DNA from: Acanthamoeba sp. SK_2022b
Taxonomy: Eukaryota; Discosea; Longamoebia; Acanthamoebidae
DNA: 64,000 bases
Assembly (NCBI GenBank): GCA_027943245.1
Contig: JANDJZ010000131.1
Span: forward strand, 31,934-95,933
Direction of reading: 5' to 3'
In this document: piece after piece, positions 55,901 to 64,000 of the stretch
How the letters are laid out: each line of letters starts with the position of its first letter
Numbering within the stretch: position 1 is the stretch's first letter
Made by a program: the position numbers and the translations under genes
Notes under the pieces: generated by a model
The model's input: the letters and a program-made list of their open reading frames with translations, nothing else
Told to the model about the DNA's origin: nothing
Databases searched by the model: none

Positions 55901-58482
55901 TCCTTTCCGGTGATCTTCTGGCGGAAGGCGACGGCCAAAGGTGCCCCCACAGGAACGGCGACGTCGTTGTTTGCAGGCATGGTGGCGCTGACGCTGTTGG
56001 TCGGCGAACAGAACGAGAGCTCTCTGTCGCTGGCCTCCTCCGGCCCAAACATGCCACCCTTTTGCTTGAGCTCGGCGCCGAACAGGCTCGGCGTCGAAGC
56101 GGGCAGCAGGACGTTGTATTCGGTAGCCAGCTGCCAGCTGACGCCCGCCGGCAGCGAGTAGATCAGGTCGCGGTCCGTAGCAATCCAGCTGCCCTCCTCC
56201 GGCGGCGCAGGTGTGATCGTCGGCAGCTCGGTCAAGTATTCGGCGGTGTAGGTGCCGCCAACGGGCATGATGGGCTGGTTGAAGGCAATGGTGCAGCTGC
56301 CTGAGTTGTTGCAGAAAATGCCTGTAAAGCAACCATAGACGGTTTCACATCAGTTCCGCCAGTTCAACTATCATAACAGCGATGATGATGTAATGCGAAG
56401 GGACACATACGGGAGACCTCGAACTGCGGGACCGTCGTGAAGGTGAACACGTACGGCTCGACTGTAGTCAGAGGGCCCTCGGCCGATGGCGTCTGTGGGC
56501 AGCAAAAATGTGAGGAACACACTACTTTACATATCTTGTAGGCGGAGTGCGGATACCTGAGGCCCAATCCTAACCGTGTAGGTGGAAGCGTGCGCGAGGA
56601 GCTTCGTGCAGGAGAAAGCGAGGGCACGACCCTCGACCGCTGGGTCCAGAAAGCCTTCCCTCACGTCTTGGTCGCTGAACGTTCAAGACACGGATGGTGT
56701 GAGAAAACAACCGCCGAGTTTATCACGCGGGGCAGGAGCAGAACATACGCAAGCAGCTCGGCTGAGTCACGCTCGAGGAGTCTCAGCGGCGCGAACGGCG
56801 CGGGAGCCTTCTCCCATTTGATGTTCGTGCCGGCGTAGAGGCCGATGGTCTTCATGACGTCCTCCGGCGTGATGACCTGGTCGAAGATCACGAGAAACAC
56901 CGGATTGAGCGGCCGCCGGTCGCCGTCACTGCGTCTGCCCCCAGGAGAGGGAGGACACGAGGTGATGACCTGTCGAGCGGTCAAGGCGAATTGATCCACA
57001 GGGTAAGAGATCACCTCCACTACCACCACAGCACACATACGGGAGCTGCGTGCCTTCACAGTCGGCGTCTTGAATGTGAAGGAGAAGTCCTCCTTCAGCA
57101 TGGGCTCATCGTCACCGAGGGCCTTGGCTCCTTTCGGTATCTACACAATGGCAAACGAGGTGAGGGCTTCGAACGGGCGCAGCGTCACACACCGGGCGGC
57201 GACGACGACGAGGAGTAGAGGGGCACGCACACTGACTGTGTACTGGGTGGCCTTGGCCCACGCGCGGTCGTCGTCGGGGTTGTCGGTCTGGAAGATGAGC
57301 GTGTTGGCACCATCGAGCCTCCACACGCCCTCCTTCAGAGGCTCAGGCGTGATGAGGGGCCTCCACTCCTGCATGACAATCACAAAGGGGCCTCAGCGTC
57401 AGCCACTGCCAACACATAGCAAGTGCAACTGAACGGTGGCTGGCGTACGAGATGCGTCAGATTGTCGTCTCCCTCGGGAAGGAGCGGGTGGTTGAAGGTG
57501 AGGAAGATCTTGTCGATCTTGTTCGACAGCTGCCACCCCTCGGGCGTGTACTTCTCGACGATCAGCGTGCGCCTCAGCTCGGCCTCCCGTTCAAGCTGGA
57601 GCGCGGCCGCGGCCTTGGCGTCGGCCAACTTGGCCTCGAGCAGCTCGCGCCGCTTATCCTGCTCGGCCGCCCGTTTGGCCTCGCCCTTCTCGAGGGCCTT
57701 GGCCTCCTTCTCGGCCTCCTTGGCGCGCAGCTTCGCTTCCTTCGCCTCCTCCTTGAGCCGCTTCTCGTCGCTCATGAACGCGCGATCGAACTCCTTCTTG
57801 GCCTGCGCCACTTCGCGCTTCCGGCGGGCCCACTCGGCGTCCTGCTGCTCCTTGCGCTCGCGCTGCAGCTCGGCCTCGGTCTTGGGCGCCGACGCGGGCG
57901 GCGGGAACTGGAGCTCCGTGCGCCTGCTCGACGGCAGCTGCCTGCTCTTGTCACGCGGCATGAACGGGTCCTCCTCGTCATCGTCCGTCCCCGCCGTCGC
58001 GTCGATGCTCATGCGTGTCTCCTCGGGCAGCCGCTCGAAGACCTCGTTCACTTTGGCTTGGTCAAGGGGCTCGGGAGGCGGCTGGTCCTTCTGGTCCTTC
58101 TTCCCATCATCCTCGTCCTTCTTCTCAGCCGGAGCGACCTCTTGGTCACCGTCGTCCTTCTCGTCCTGCAATACTCGTGTTAACAACGTACTTTTTAATC
58201 ATTAAAAAAATAAAAACAAATAAAAATAAGAAAATAAAAATAAAAATAATTGTATATCTGGGTGGAGCGTACATAGCTGCTAGCTTCTTCGCCCTCTCCG
58301 GCATCTTCCTCGTCGGCCTGCTCCTTGAGTTCTTTTTGCTCCTCTTCAATGAGCTCTTCTTTGGCCTGAGCTTCTTTTTGAGCTTTCTCCTCTTCCTCTT
58401 TGACTTCCTTCAGCTCGAACTCGAAGTGCGGTGTGGCCTCATACGCCTTCTTACCCTCTGGCCCATCACCCTTCGTATCCAT
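40610..58482 (-). CDS. Giant bacterial-type alpha-2-macroglobulin with SPRY insertion
   Basis: One chain of exons over 17.9 kb, probably 3,500-4,200 residues by rough sum. N-terminus MDTKGDGPEG is charged, coiled-coil, with no signal peptide. Six beta-sandwich modules follow (about 57.5-50.1 kb), each with a W.P..P.P..G.W opening, a FDQ-type strand, an IPSAEGPL hinge and an F.F.TV closing strand. Then the standard bacterial A2M order: WIQCTHIGLDVFQSLQTVHA, RRMYRPKEEVHIKGYVR (about 48.3 kb), VVVDESVLALTGYALSDPLN (45.7 kb), a charged bait-like stretch (44.6-45.5 kb), FNPLANFTPAVQ...KIPDNLTRYR (44.5 kb), the thioester domain with CSEQ (43.48/43.32 kb), and the C-terminal PPAKIEEMYDPDVFGQ, ending at 40610. 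A2Ms trap proteases through a bait-triggered thioester. The start is the only in-frame ATG after a stop, but an undetected upstream exon is possible. Confidence 0.85.
43316..43483 (-). other. Thioester motif CSEQ, split by an intron
   Basis: Codons for Cys (43481-43483), Ser (43478-43480) and Glu (43475-43477) end one exon (YSYPHECSE); Gln (43316-43318) opens the next (QISSKLLALVAL). The Cys and Gln form the internal thioester in this family. The 156-bp intron between them contains a TG/CA array. Both catalytic residues are intact once spliced. Confidence 0.85.
43406..43469. repeat. (TG)n microsatellite in thioester intron
   Basis: 64 bp of perfect TG repeats (CA on the sense strand) starting six bases inside the donor of the intron that splits CSEQ. 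Confidence 0.95.
45108..45174. repeat. (TG)n microsatellite, A2M intron
   Basis: 67 bp of perfect TG repeats between the acidic exon ending near 45,180 and the exon beginning ECEMAAPMFKN. Confidence 0.95.
45793..45888. repeat. (TG)n microsatellite, A2M intron
   Basis: About 95 bp of TG repeats with one GG interruption near 45,859, in the intron before the exon coding VSDHLGAPAVGTEV. Confidence 0.95.
51505..51567. repeat. (TG)n microsatellite, A2M intron
   Basis: 63 bp of perfect TG repeats, preceded by imperfect TG at 51,484-51,504, in the intron before the exon starting VSASQWRFKSMG. Confidence 0.95.
52208..52875 (-). other. SPRY domain inserted in an A2M module
   Basis: Four consecutive exon pieces spell a complete SPRY fold: LSYFEAQVIQLNKDGAISVG, then MVGWTSQ, AYGYHSDDGCVFHND, PTWGVGDVIGVGIDAERQQL joined to YWTKNGERVATKEL, GPLFPTVALDCPGVLSVNLG and DSPF. 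The YGYHSDDG, GDVIGVGID, TKNG and vNLG..PF signatures are diagnostic. It sits between the fifth module's opening (EWRPHLTPPPE) and that module's next strand (GWNLIDAHTLCYRPPCDWPK), with a Lys/Glu-rich linker after it. SPRY domains are protein-interaction domains, mostly of cytosolic proteins. Confidence 0.85.
52902..52965. repeat. (TG)n microsatellite, A2M intron
   Basis: 64 bp of perfect TG repeats in the intron just 5' (sense) of the first SPRY exon. Confidence 0.95.
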
Positions 58483-58741
58483 CTCTCTATTGGCTACTGT
58501 TGAGCCCAAGGTGAAACCTGGGACTGTTGAAACTGGTTGTGTGAGGCAGAGCCTGTTGCGATGACTGAATCCGATGAATGAATTCTCCCTTGGTCGCCAC
58601 CACTCGAACTGAAACCGTTATTTGCACCGAAAGCCTCTGTCTCTGAAATGACAGTTAATTTACAAAACAAGAATAAAATGACAAGAGAAAATACGAAAAG
58701 AAATATTATAACAACAAAAGATCGAGAGGCTATTTTGATAG
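58483..58741. promoter_or_regulatory. Divergent promoter region of A2M and C12orf4 genes
   Basis: 259 bp separate the A2M start (58482, minus) from the C12orf4-like start (58742, plus). The right half is A-rich. Both promoters must lie here, which leaves little room for a hidden signal-peptide exon of the A2M gene. Confidence 0.45.
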
Positions 58742-59354
58742 ATGATGGAGGGACCCCGTAGCACGAGGGCCGGTAGCGGTGGGTCTGTAAATCTGTCGCT
58801 CACTTCCTCACAAACTGCCGCTCCATCCACGGCCTCATCGGTTACTCTGCGATTTGCCGTGGGCGGCCGGTACGCTGTGCTCACCCTGCACGGAGGCGAA
58901 GGGGCCGAGAGCGGCGGGGACGGCATGCTCGAGCGCTGGGCCGAGGAGGACTGCGGGCGCCGTCTCGCCGAGGGCGACGTGCGGCGGCTTCTCGCCCACG
59001 AGGACGTGCCGCCCTACCTAGAGCTGCCCCTCCTCTCCGCCCTCCATTCCCTGCATCGTGAAGAGGTCCCTCTCTCTCTCTCTCTCCCTCCCCTCCCCTG
59101 CTCTGGCTGGTCTCGGCCTTCCTCACGCTCTCCCTTGCGGCACGCTGCGGCCAGGTGGCCGTGTGCCAGAGCCACTGGGTGGAGCCCGTGTTCGACCAGA
59201 AGAAGGCCAGGGACGGCGCGGACGACTGGACGGCCGCGCTCAAGCAGCGCAACGCAACCTACCAAGACTCGGTCGAGCTGACGGAGAAGGAGAAGACCAA
59301 GTTGATCGTGCGTTCTTAATTTCCTATCGCAGTGCGTTGGTGTTGGCGCTCACT

Positions 59355-59434
<80 letters not shown>

Positions 59435-61420
59435 ACACTCAACCAGTTGGCGGAGGCCTACGGGGCGGTGGTGAGCACCCCCAAGGGCTGCGCGGCGATC
59501 GCGCGTATGAACGAAATACACGCGGCCATGCTGGAGGAGGTCATCAACAAGAGCGAAGCCGTTATCAGCGAGCTCCACCAGAAGCAGAGCGAGGAGATGA
59601 ACAAGGCCGCGGGGGTGCGTAGTCCCGTGCGCGTGTGCGCGCTTTGACGGCCACCAACCCTTGTGCTCTCCGCTTATGGGAGGGGCGTGCAGGACGGCGG
59701 CGAGATATCGTCGCTGGTGGCGCGGCACGTGAAGCAGATGGAGCTCACCGAGCGCAAGTGGGGCGCGAAGCTCGAGGAGATGCGGAAGAAGCAGAAGCGC
59801 GCCTACGGCCGCTGCATCATGCGATGGGCCACCGAGGGTCTGCCCAAAAAGAATGTCATCAACGACGTGCTCAACGAGTTCAAGGCTGCGAAGAGGAAAG
59901 GTAGCGCGCGCTGTGTTGTGTTACCGCCGCGGCTCGGGTCTCACTGCAGTTTTGTTCGCAGGCAATGACTCCTTGACGGCGTCCCCGTTGGCGCGAAAGC
60001 GGCCAGACATGCAGCAGGAACAGCGCGGGTCGCCAGGCGGCAGAGAGGACTCGAAGGGCAAGAACAGGTGGTGGAGCAAGAAGAAGGGCGGCGATGCCGG
60101 AGAGTGGTACGCTCGGCACTTGTAGGCACCCGACACCTTTTAGGCGCCTCACAACAACCCACAACGCCACTCCACGCATATGTAAACGCAGGTCTGACTC
60201 CCCGCAAGCGAGGTCGCCGGCCCAACAGCACCTGCAGACGCAGCAGCAACCGCAGATGGCGCAGCAGCAACCGCAGGTGCAATACCAGCTTCCGGCGCTG
60301 GCGAGCGCCCCATCGGGCGACAACAAGTGGGAGCACTTCACGGTGCTACTAGGGCGCAGCAAAGCCCTTCATCACTTTGGCCTCGGTGCGGGAGACATCA
60401 CACAGTTTTGTCGCCTTCGCGCCTCGTCTGAAGGTGCCCACCTCTCTCCCGGTCTTGCGCGCAAGCATGTGGCATGCGCTCATTCCACAACTCTTCTCCC
60501 GCAGTGCGAGCGCAGACCATACGGGACCTGTACTCGCATTCCCTCAACGCGATCGTTCTGGTGGTCGACCGAGGACTCACCTACACCACCAAAGCCAACA
60601 AAGGTGGGGTGGGTGGTGGGTGGTGGGTGGTGGGTGAGAGAGAGACTATTCCCTGCCGATCCCGCACGTCAGAGCTGACTTTGGCGTGGGTGTTCCCGCG
60701 ACCACAGAGTTTGTGCGATGTTGCAGTGCTTCGCCAGAAGCGCACTTTAGCAACTTTCAAAAGCAGTTGCAGCAGGTCAGGGACGAGATGGGACGATCCA
60801 TGCAACCCGGTACGACTGGCTGCGACGCCGACCCTGTCATTGCTGGTTCGCATTGTTCACGTGTCGTGTTTCCCACACTGCAGGCGACGTGTTCATCACG
60901 CGACACTCGAACCTCGAGGCAGCCCACATCGCCTTCCATCTGGTGGGCGATAACGACCCCATCAACAGTACGTTCCACCTGTACCCTTGCTCGCTCGTTG
61001 TAGCTGCCTCTTACCTCTTCGCGGGGCCTGGCAGACTTCACCGTGGATTCGCCGCAGGTGCAGGGCCTGCGCAATATCTTGTCCATCGCTCACGACTACG
61101 ACGTGGCCACCATATCGCTGCCCATCATCCTCAAGGAGCTCCAAAGCGAGGTCGAGTCCTCCAACCGGGTACGCTCACCGAATTCGCAGACGCGCTGGCC
61201 CAGTGTGGCCACTAATGCGTGTCCCCTTCCCGGTCCCCTTCAGCCGGAGGACTGCGCGCGGGCTGCGGAGGTGGTAGTGAAAAGCGTGAAGTCGTTCCTC
61301 AACGACAAGGCAGCCGCCGAGGACGTGTCGCTCAAGGCCGTTCAGTTTCTTTGTGGCCGCGCCCTCTTCGCGACCTACCTCAACACTCTCAACAATGTCT
61401 ATGGCCGGTTCGCCAAATAA
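58742..61420 (+). CDS. C12orf4 (DUF2362) homologue
   Basis: A widely conserved eukaryotic protein of poorly known function. The start is ATG-ATG at 58742. Exons include 58742-59065, 59155-59307 and 59447-59615, and continue to the TAA at 61420. The N-terminal half is Ser/Thr-rich then helical, with a coiled coil (LAEAYGAVV ... NEIHAAMLEEVINKSEAVI). A Gln-rich linker (HLQTQQQPQMAQQQPQVQYQ) precedes the conserved C-terminal domain: LNAIVLVVDRGLTY, GDVFITRHSNLEAAHIAFHL, VQGLRNILSIAHDYDVATIS, VVVKSVKSFLNDKAAAED and VQFLCGRALFATYLNTLN. This block order matches the C-terminal third of human C12orf4 (F.RHSNL, GLRNIL, VKC-VKGF, VQFL). The intron after TKLI holds a TG array. Confidence 0.75.
59357..59433. 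repeat. (TG)n microsatellite, intronic
   Basis: 77 bp of perfect TG repeats in an intron of the C12orf4-like gene, ending about 13 bp before the acceptor. Confidence 0.95.
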
Positions 61421-61661
61421 CATCACTCTGAGAGTGCTTCGTGAGGGTGCTGCCCATAGATTAGCCCTTTTGAACAGCAGTGCTCTTTGTCAACAAGACT
61501 TTTACCCACGTCTCCAAGGGAGTCTTTTGGCGAAAGTCGTCGGCAATGAAGCTGGCCTCAGCCTCAGCCGCTTTACCTCGAACATGCCAACTCCAAGTGC
61601 TTTCACGTTGCCGCGTCGCCGAAGGCACGACCACAAGCCTGAGGCCACACGCGCCGCATGA

Positions 61662-63165
61662 TCATCTTGGCCCTGCAAATGTCCGTATGAACAACTGGCG
61701 ATCACAAAAGAGTGACAGATGAGAGTGCAAAACGCACTCGGGTAGGGTGAACTGTTCTTTGACAAAGCTGGTGAAGCTTGTGTAGCAGATGGGTAGTGAG
61801 CTTGAGTGGGCCCTGACACAGTGGGGAAAGAGTAAGTTGTGAGCGCCACAGTGGCATCGATGTGTGCGTGGTGGTTTGTACCTATTGTAGCGATAGGCGT
61901 GCAACATCCAGCCGACAGGCAGGAGCAAGGTGGCGATAAATATCTTAAGAGCGTCCCCAGCAAGGAAAGGATAGAACCCGCTTTCCCACACTGAGAGCGG
62001 TGCCAACATCACCACATGATCGTCATTCAGTTGCGAAGGAGAAGGCAAGGGCTTACCTGCGGACCAGCCTACGAAGTGAGCCAGCCACGGGATGCCAACC
62101 AGGTAGATGGAAAGGTCGCCCACAATCTGAGTGTGTATGTCAGCAACATCTCTATCAGATTAGCAGGAGTGCCTTGTTTACCATGGCTAGGCAAGCCGAG
62201 ATGAGGCGCCGGTCCCAACCGTGGTTTTCCACCAGATAACCCTGGTCATAGCGGCAATCCAATAGGAGGCCAATCATTGATTGCTTCTTAAAGGGTGAGA
62301 GGCGAGTACCACAACCCAGGCGGCCAGGATGAAGCCCTCAAGGTAGCCACCCGTTGGGCCCAGAAGAGCGGTCCATCCATGACCGGCAGAGGAGAAGAAT
62401 GGCAGACCAATCACGACCCCTTCAATAAGGTAGAGGACTGTGGCCAACACTCCGATGGTCTTCCCTGTTGTGCTGCGTTTGTGAATCTGTTCCTTAAGGT
62501 TTGGCAAGCAACAAGGAGATGCGAGGTACCGAGGAGAACGGCTGTGAACAGCACGCCAAAGGTCTGGCCAGTAACGGGCACGTCGTTGGACCACGGGGGC
62601 AGGAAGGAGATCTGAGCGCAGGCCGCCACAAGCAGGGAACCTTGCGTGGAGTACTTGGTCAGCCAAGAGCATAAACGTCTCGCAACTGGATCGATGCGCC
62701 TCACCGACGAGAGCTGCCAGGAACACGAAGATGAAGCGCGGGAGCTTGGTTTTGTACTGTAACCAATCAGCATAGGTGGGGTATCTGTGCAGACGGGTCA
62801 GATAGTGGGACAGATGACCCTGCTTATCACCACCTAGGGTGGTGTGACCTTTGGAGAACGAGCTTGAGAGTGTTGCCTGCCTCGAGGCCGTAAGAGCGCA
62901 CTTGGCGGTCTCCCTCAAGAGTGTCGCCAGTGCGAGGGTCGACCAGCTCGACGTGAGGAGAGGCGAAGCGTTGGAGAAACGGCTCCTTCTCGAATAGCTT
63001 CATAGGAATGGCTTCCACTGCTTCGCTTTCGTCCACGTCAACGGGCACGCGCTGTCCTTCGAGCGTCTGCACAAAGACTCTGCGGCGCACAAGCACCCGC
63101 GAGGATTGCTCCACGTCCTGTCCCGACTCCCCACTTTCCTCCACCGTGAATAGAACTCGGTCCAT
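61662..63165 (-). CDS. BioY biotin transporter with N-terminal ubiquitin-like domain
   Basis: Exon 1 (62849-63165) codes MDRVLFTVEE and a ubiquitin-like domain: VFVQTLEGQRVPVDVDESEA ... VELVDPRTGDTLEGDRQVRS ... NTLKLVLQR. A GT-AG intron joins AG/A into exon 2 (62705-62784), the first BioY helix PRFIFVFLAALVG. Then follow the BioY signatures VPVTGQTFGVLFTAVLLG, VLYLIEGVVIGLPFFS, LGPTGGYLEGFILAAWVV, LVENHGWDRRLISACLAMI, VGDLSIYLVGIPWLAHFVG and FYPFLAGDALKIFIATLLLP, with about six membrane segments. BioY is the substrate-binding S component of bacterial biotin ECF transporters. Six introns show it is a nuclear gene. The C-terminal end after HAYRYN is uncertain because reading frames beyond that intron have no family match; the stop at 61662 is one option. 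Confidence 0.75.
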
Positions 63166-63513
63166 GGCTGGGGTCAGTCGTGCCGTGTGCTGTGGAGCGT
63201 AGCGAGGTCTGTACGCAGCTCTCCTGGCGCCAGTGTTCGCAAGGCAAGCGGCGCACCACAGCCAATCCGAATTGGCACACGCTCCGGTTGGTTCGGACAC
63301 AATCTCTGGGAAAGGGCCATCTTTCCGACTTGCAACGTGGCAAAGGAAATTGGTGAGGAGAAGTAAGAGAAGTAAGTACACCTATTAAGGTCCAATATAA
63401 CAGCATTTGAAATAATTGAATGCATCTCGAGAAATAGGACATAATAATTATAACCCTAATTAAATAATTACAAAGAGGCGGTAAATCGCCACTCCAAGCG
63501 GCTCGGTAGTCTC
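63166..63513. other. Intergenic between minus-strand genes
   Basis: 348 bp, partly A/T-rich (63,380-63,475). It should contain the BioY gene promoter and the 3' UTR of the PH-domain gene. A leucine-rich frame VYLLLLLLLTNFLCH at about 63,345-63,381 lacks an ATG. Confidence 0.35.
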
Positions 63514-63989
63514 TCACACAGCAATAGAGTTGATGGCCAACTCGATCACGAACTTTTGCTTCACGATTGCGTTGCACCTGTTGGCCCAGAACCAAGGCGT
63601 GTCAGTGTGGACGGTGCGCAAACATTGCGGAGAGAGGAGAAACAGTGGGCGTTGCGTTGCCGTACCACTCGTGCATGACGAGTTCGTTGTCGGCCTGGAG
63701 GACGATGACCACGCTCTTGGAGTGGGTCACCTGGAAGCAGTTCTCCTTGTCCGCATACTCGGTCAACTCTGAATCGTACAGCGGAATCTTCACCGGGCGG
63801 CCCTGGTACTGCTCGCGTGTCACACCGCCATCGCAGCCACCCTCATCAGTGCATGCGTCGGGGCGCCCGAAGAACGAGACGAGGAGGAGAAACCTTTTCG
63901 GTAAAGACGAAGAGAATGCCGTCCTTGAGCACACAGAAGCGCTTCTTGAAGCCCCACAGAGTCTTCTCCGCAAGGTAGCCCTCCTTTTT
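63514..63989 (-). CDS. Partial PH-domain protein (3' end)
   Basis: Three 3' exons of a gene that continues past the right edge; the first visible exon begins after an acceptor at 63990. They encode most of a pleckstrin-homology domain: KKEGYLAEKTLWGFKKRFCV, LKDGILFVFTEK, then YQGRPVKIPLYDSELTEYAD, KENCFQVTHSKSVVIVLQAD and the last helix NELVMHEWCNAIVKQK with the invariant Trp, followed by FVIELAINSIAV and stop at 63514. The PH domain is therefore at the extreme C-terminus. It likely binds phosphoinositides or proteins at a membrane; the rest of the protein is unseen. Confidence 0.75.
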
Positions 63990-64000
63990 CTGTTTTTAAA

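Noticed and set aside
57423..58205. Two long plus-strand frames rich in Ser or Leu
   Set aside because: Antisense shadows of the Glu/Lys/Ala-rich second exon of the A2M gene.
63345..63381. Leu-rich signal-like peptide upstream of the Ubl-BioY start
   Set aside because: The frame is open into the Ubl domain but has no ATG; it probably lies in the 5' UTR or promoter.

Overview
This is nuclear DNA of a protist: genes are broken by many short (about 40-160 bp) GT-AG introns, coding exons are GC-rich, intergenic gaps are 100-780 bp, and the recognisable genes are eukaryotic housekeeping families (serine palmitoyltransferase LCB2, CSN8, ADCK1-type kinase, NOL8-type RNA-binding protein, PRA1, RhoGEF, C12orf4 homologue). 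Gene density, intron style and the mix of signalling domains with bacterial-type genes suggest an amoebozoan close to Acanthamoeba; that is an inference, not a search result. Because exons are spliced, every CDS span below includes introns, and exon borders were placed by hand from frame and GT-AG consensus.

Layout. 1-1.25 kb: truncated minus-strand gene. 2.0-7.7 kb: large unrecognised plus-strand gene. 7.9-19.5 kb: COPI-associated membrane protein, a C2/ankyrin/calpain-domain-III protein, a small tail-anchored-like protein (minus), an ADCK1-like kinase, a NOL8-like RRM protein and a beta-carbonic anhydrase. 19.8-28.6 kb (minus): LCB2, an SH2 protein of STAT/Cbl type with a Lys/Ser-rich upstream open frame, and a urea-ABC-type substrate-binding protein with an N-terminal membrane anchor. 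28.9-31.8 kb (plus): small coiled-coil protein, arrestin-like protein, LRAT-like protein. 31.9-38.3 kb (minus): an EF-hand / tandem Rho-like pseudoGTPase / SH3 protein, and upstream of it an IQ-DH-PH RhoGEF ending in a CAAX box. 38.7-40.5 kb: PRA1 protein and CSN8, convergent.

40.6-58.5 kb is dominated by one giant minus-strand gene: a bacterial-type alpha-2-macroglobulin with an intact CSEQ thioester motif, six tandem N-terminal beta-sandwich modules, a SPRY domain inserted inside the fifth module, a highly charged N-terminus and no visible signal peptide. I regard this as the most unusual system in the window. 58.7-61.4 kb: C12orf4 homologue. 61.7-63.2 kb (minus): a BioY biotin-transporter domain apparently fused to an N-terminal ubiquitin-like domain. 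63.5 kb to the end: 3' part of a PH-domain gene.

Themes: three bacterial-type families (A2M, UrtA-like, BioY) have acquired introns and, in each case, an added eukaryotic-looking part; Rho-type signalling parts cluster at 32-38 kb; eight long CA/TG dinucleotide arrays all lie in introns.
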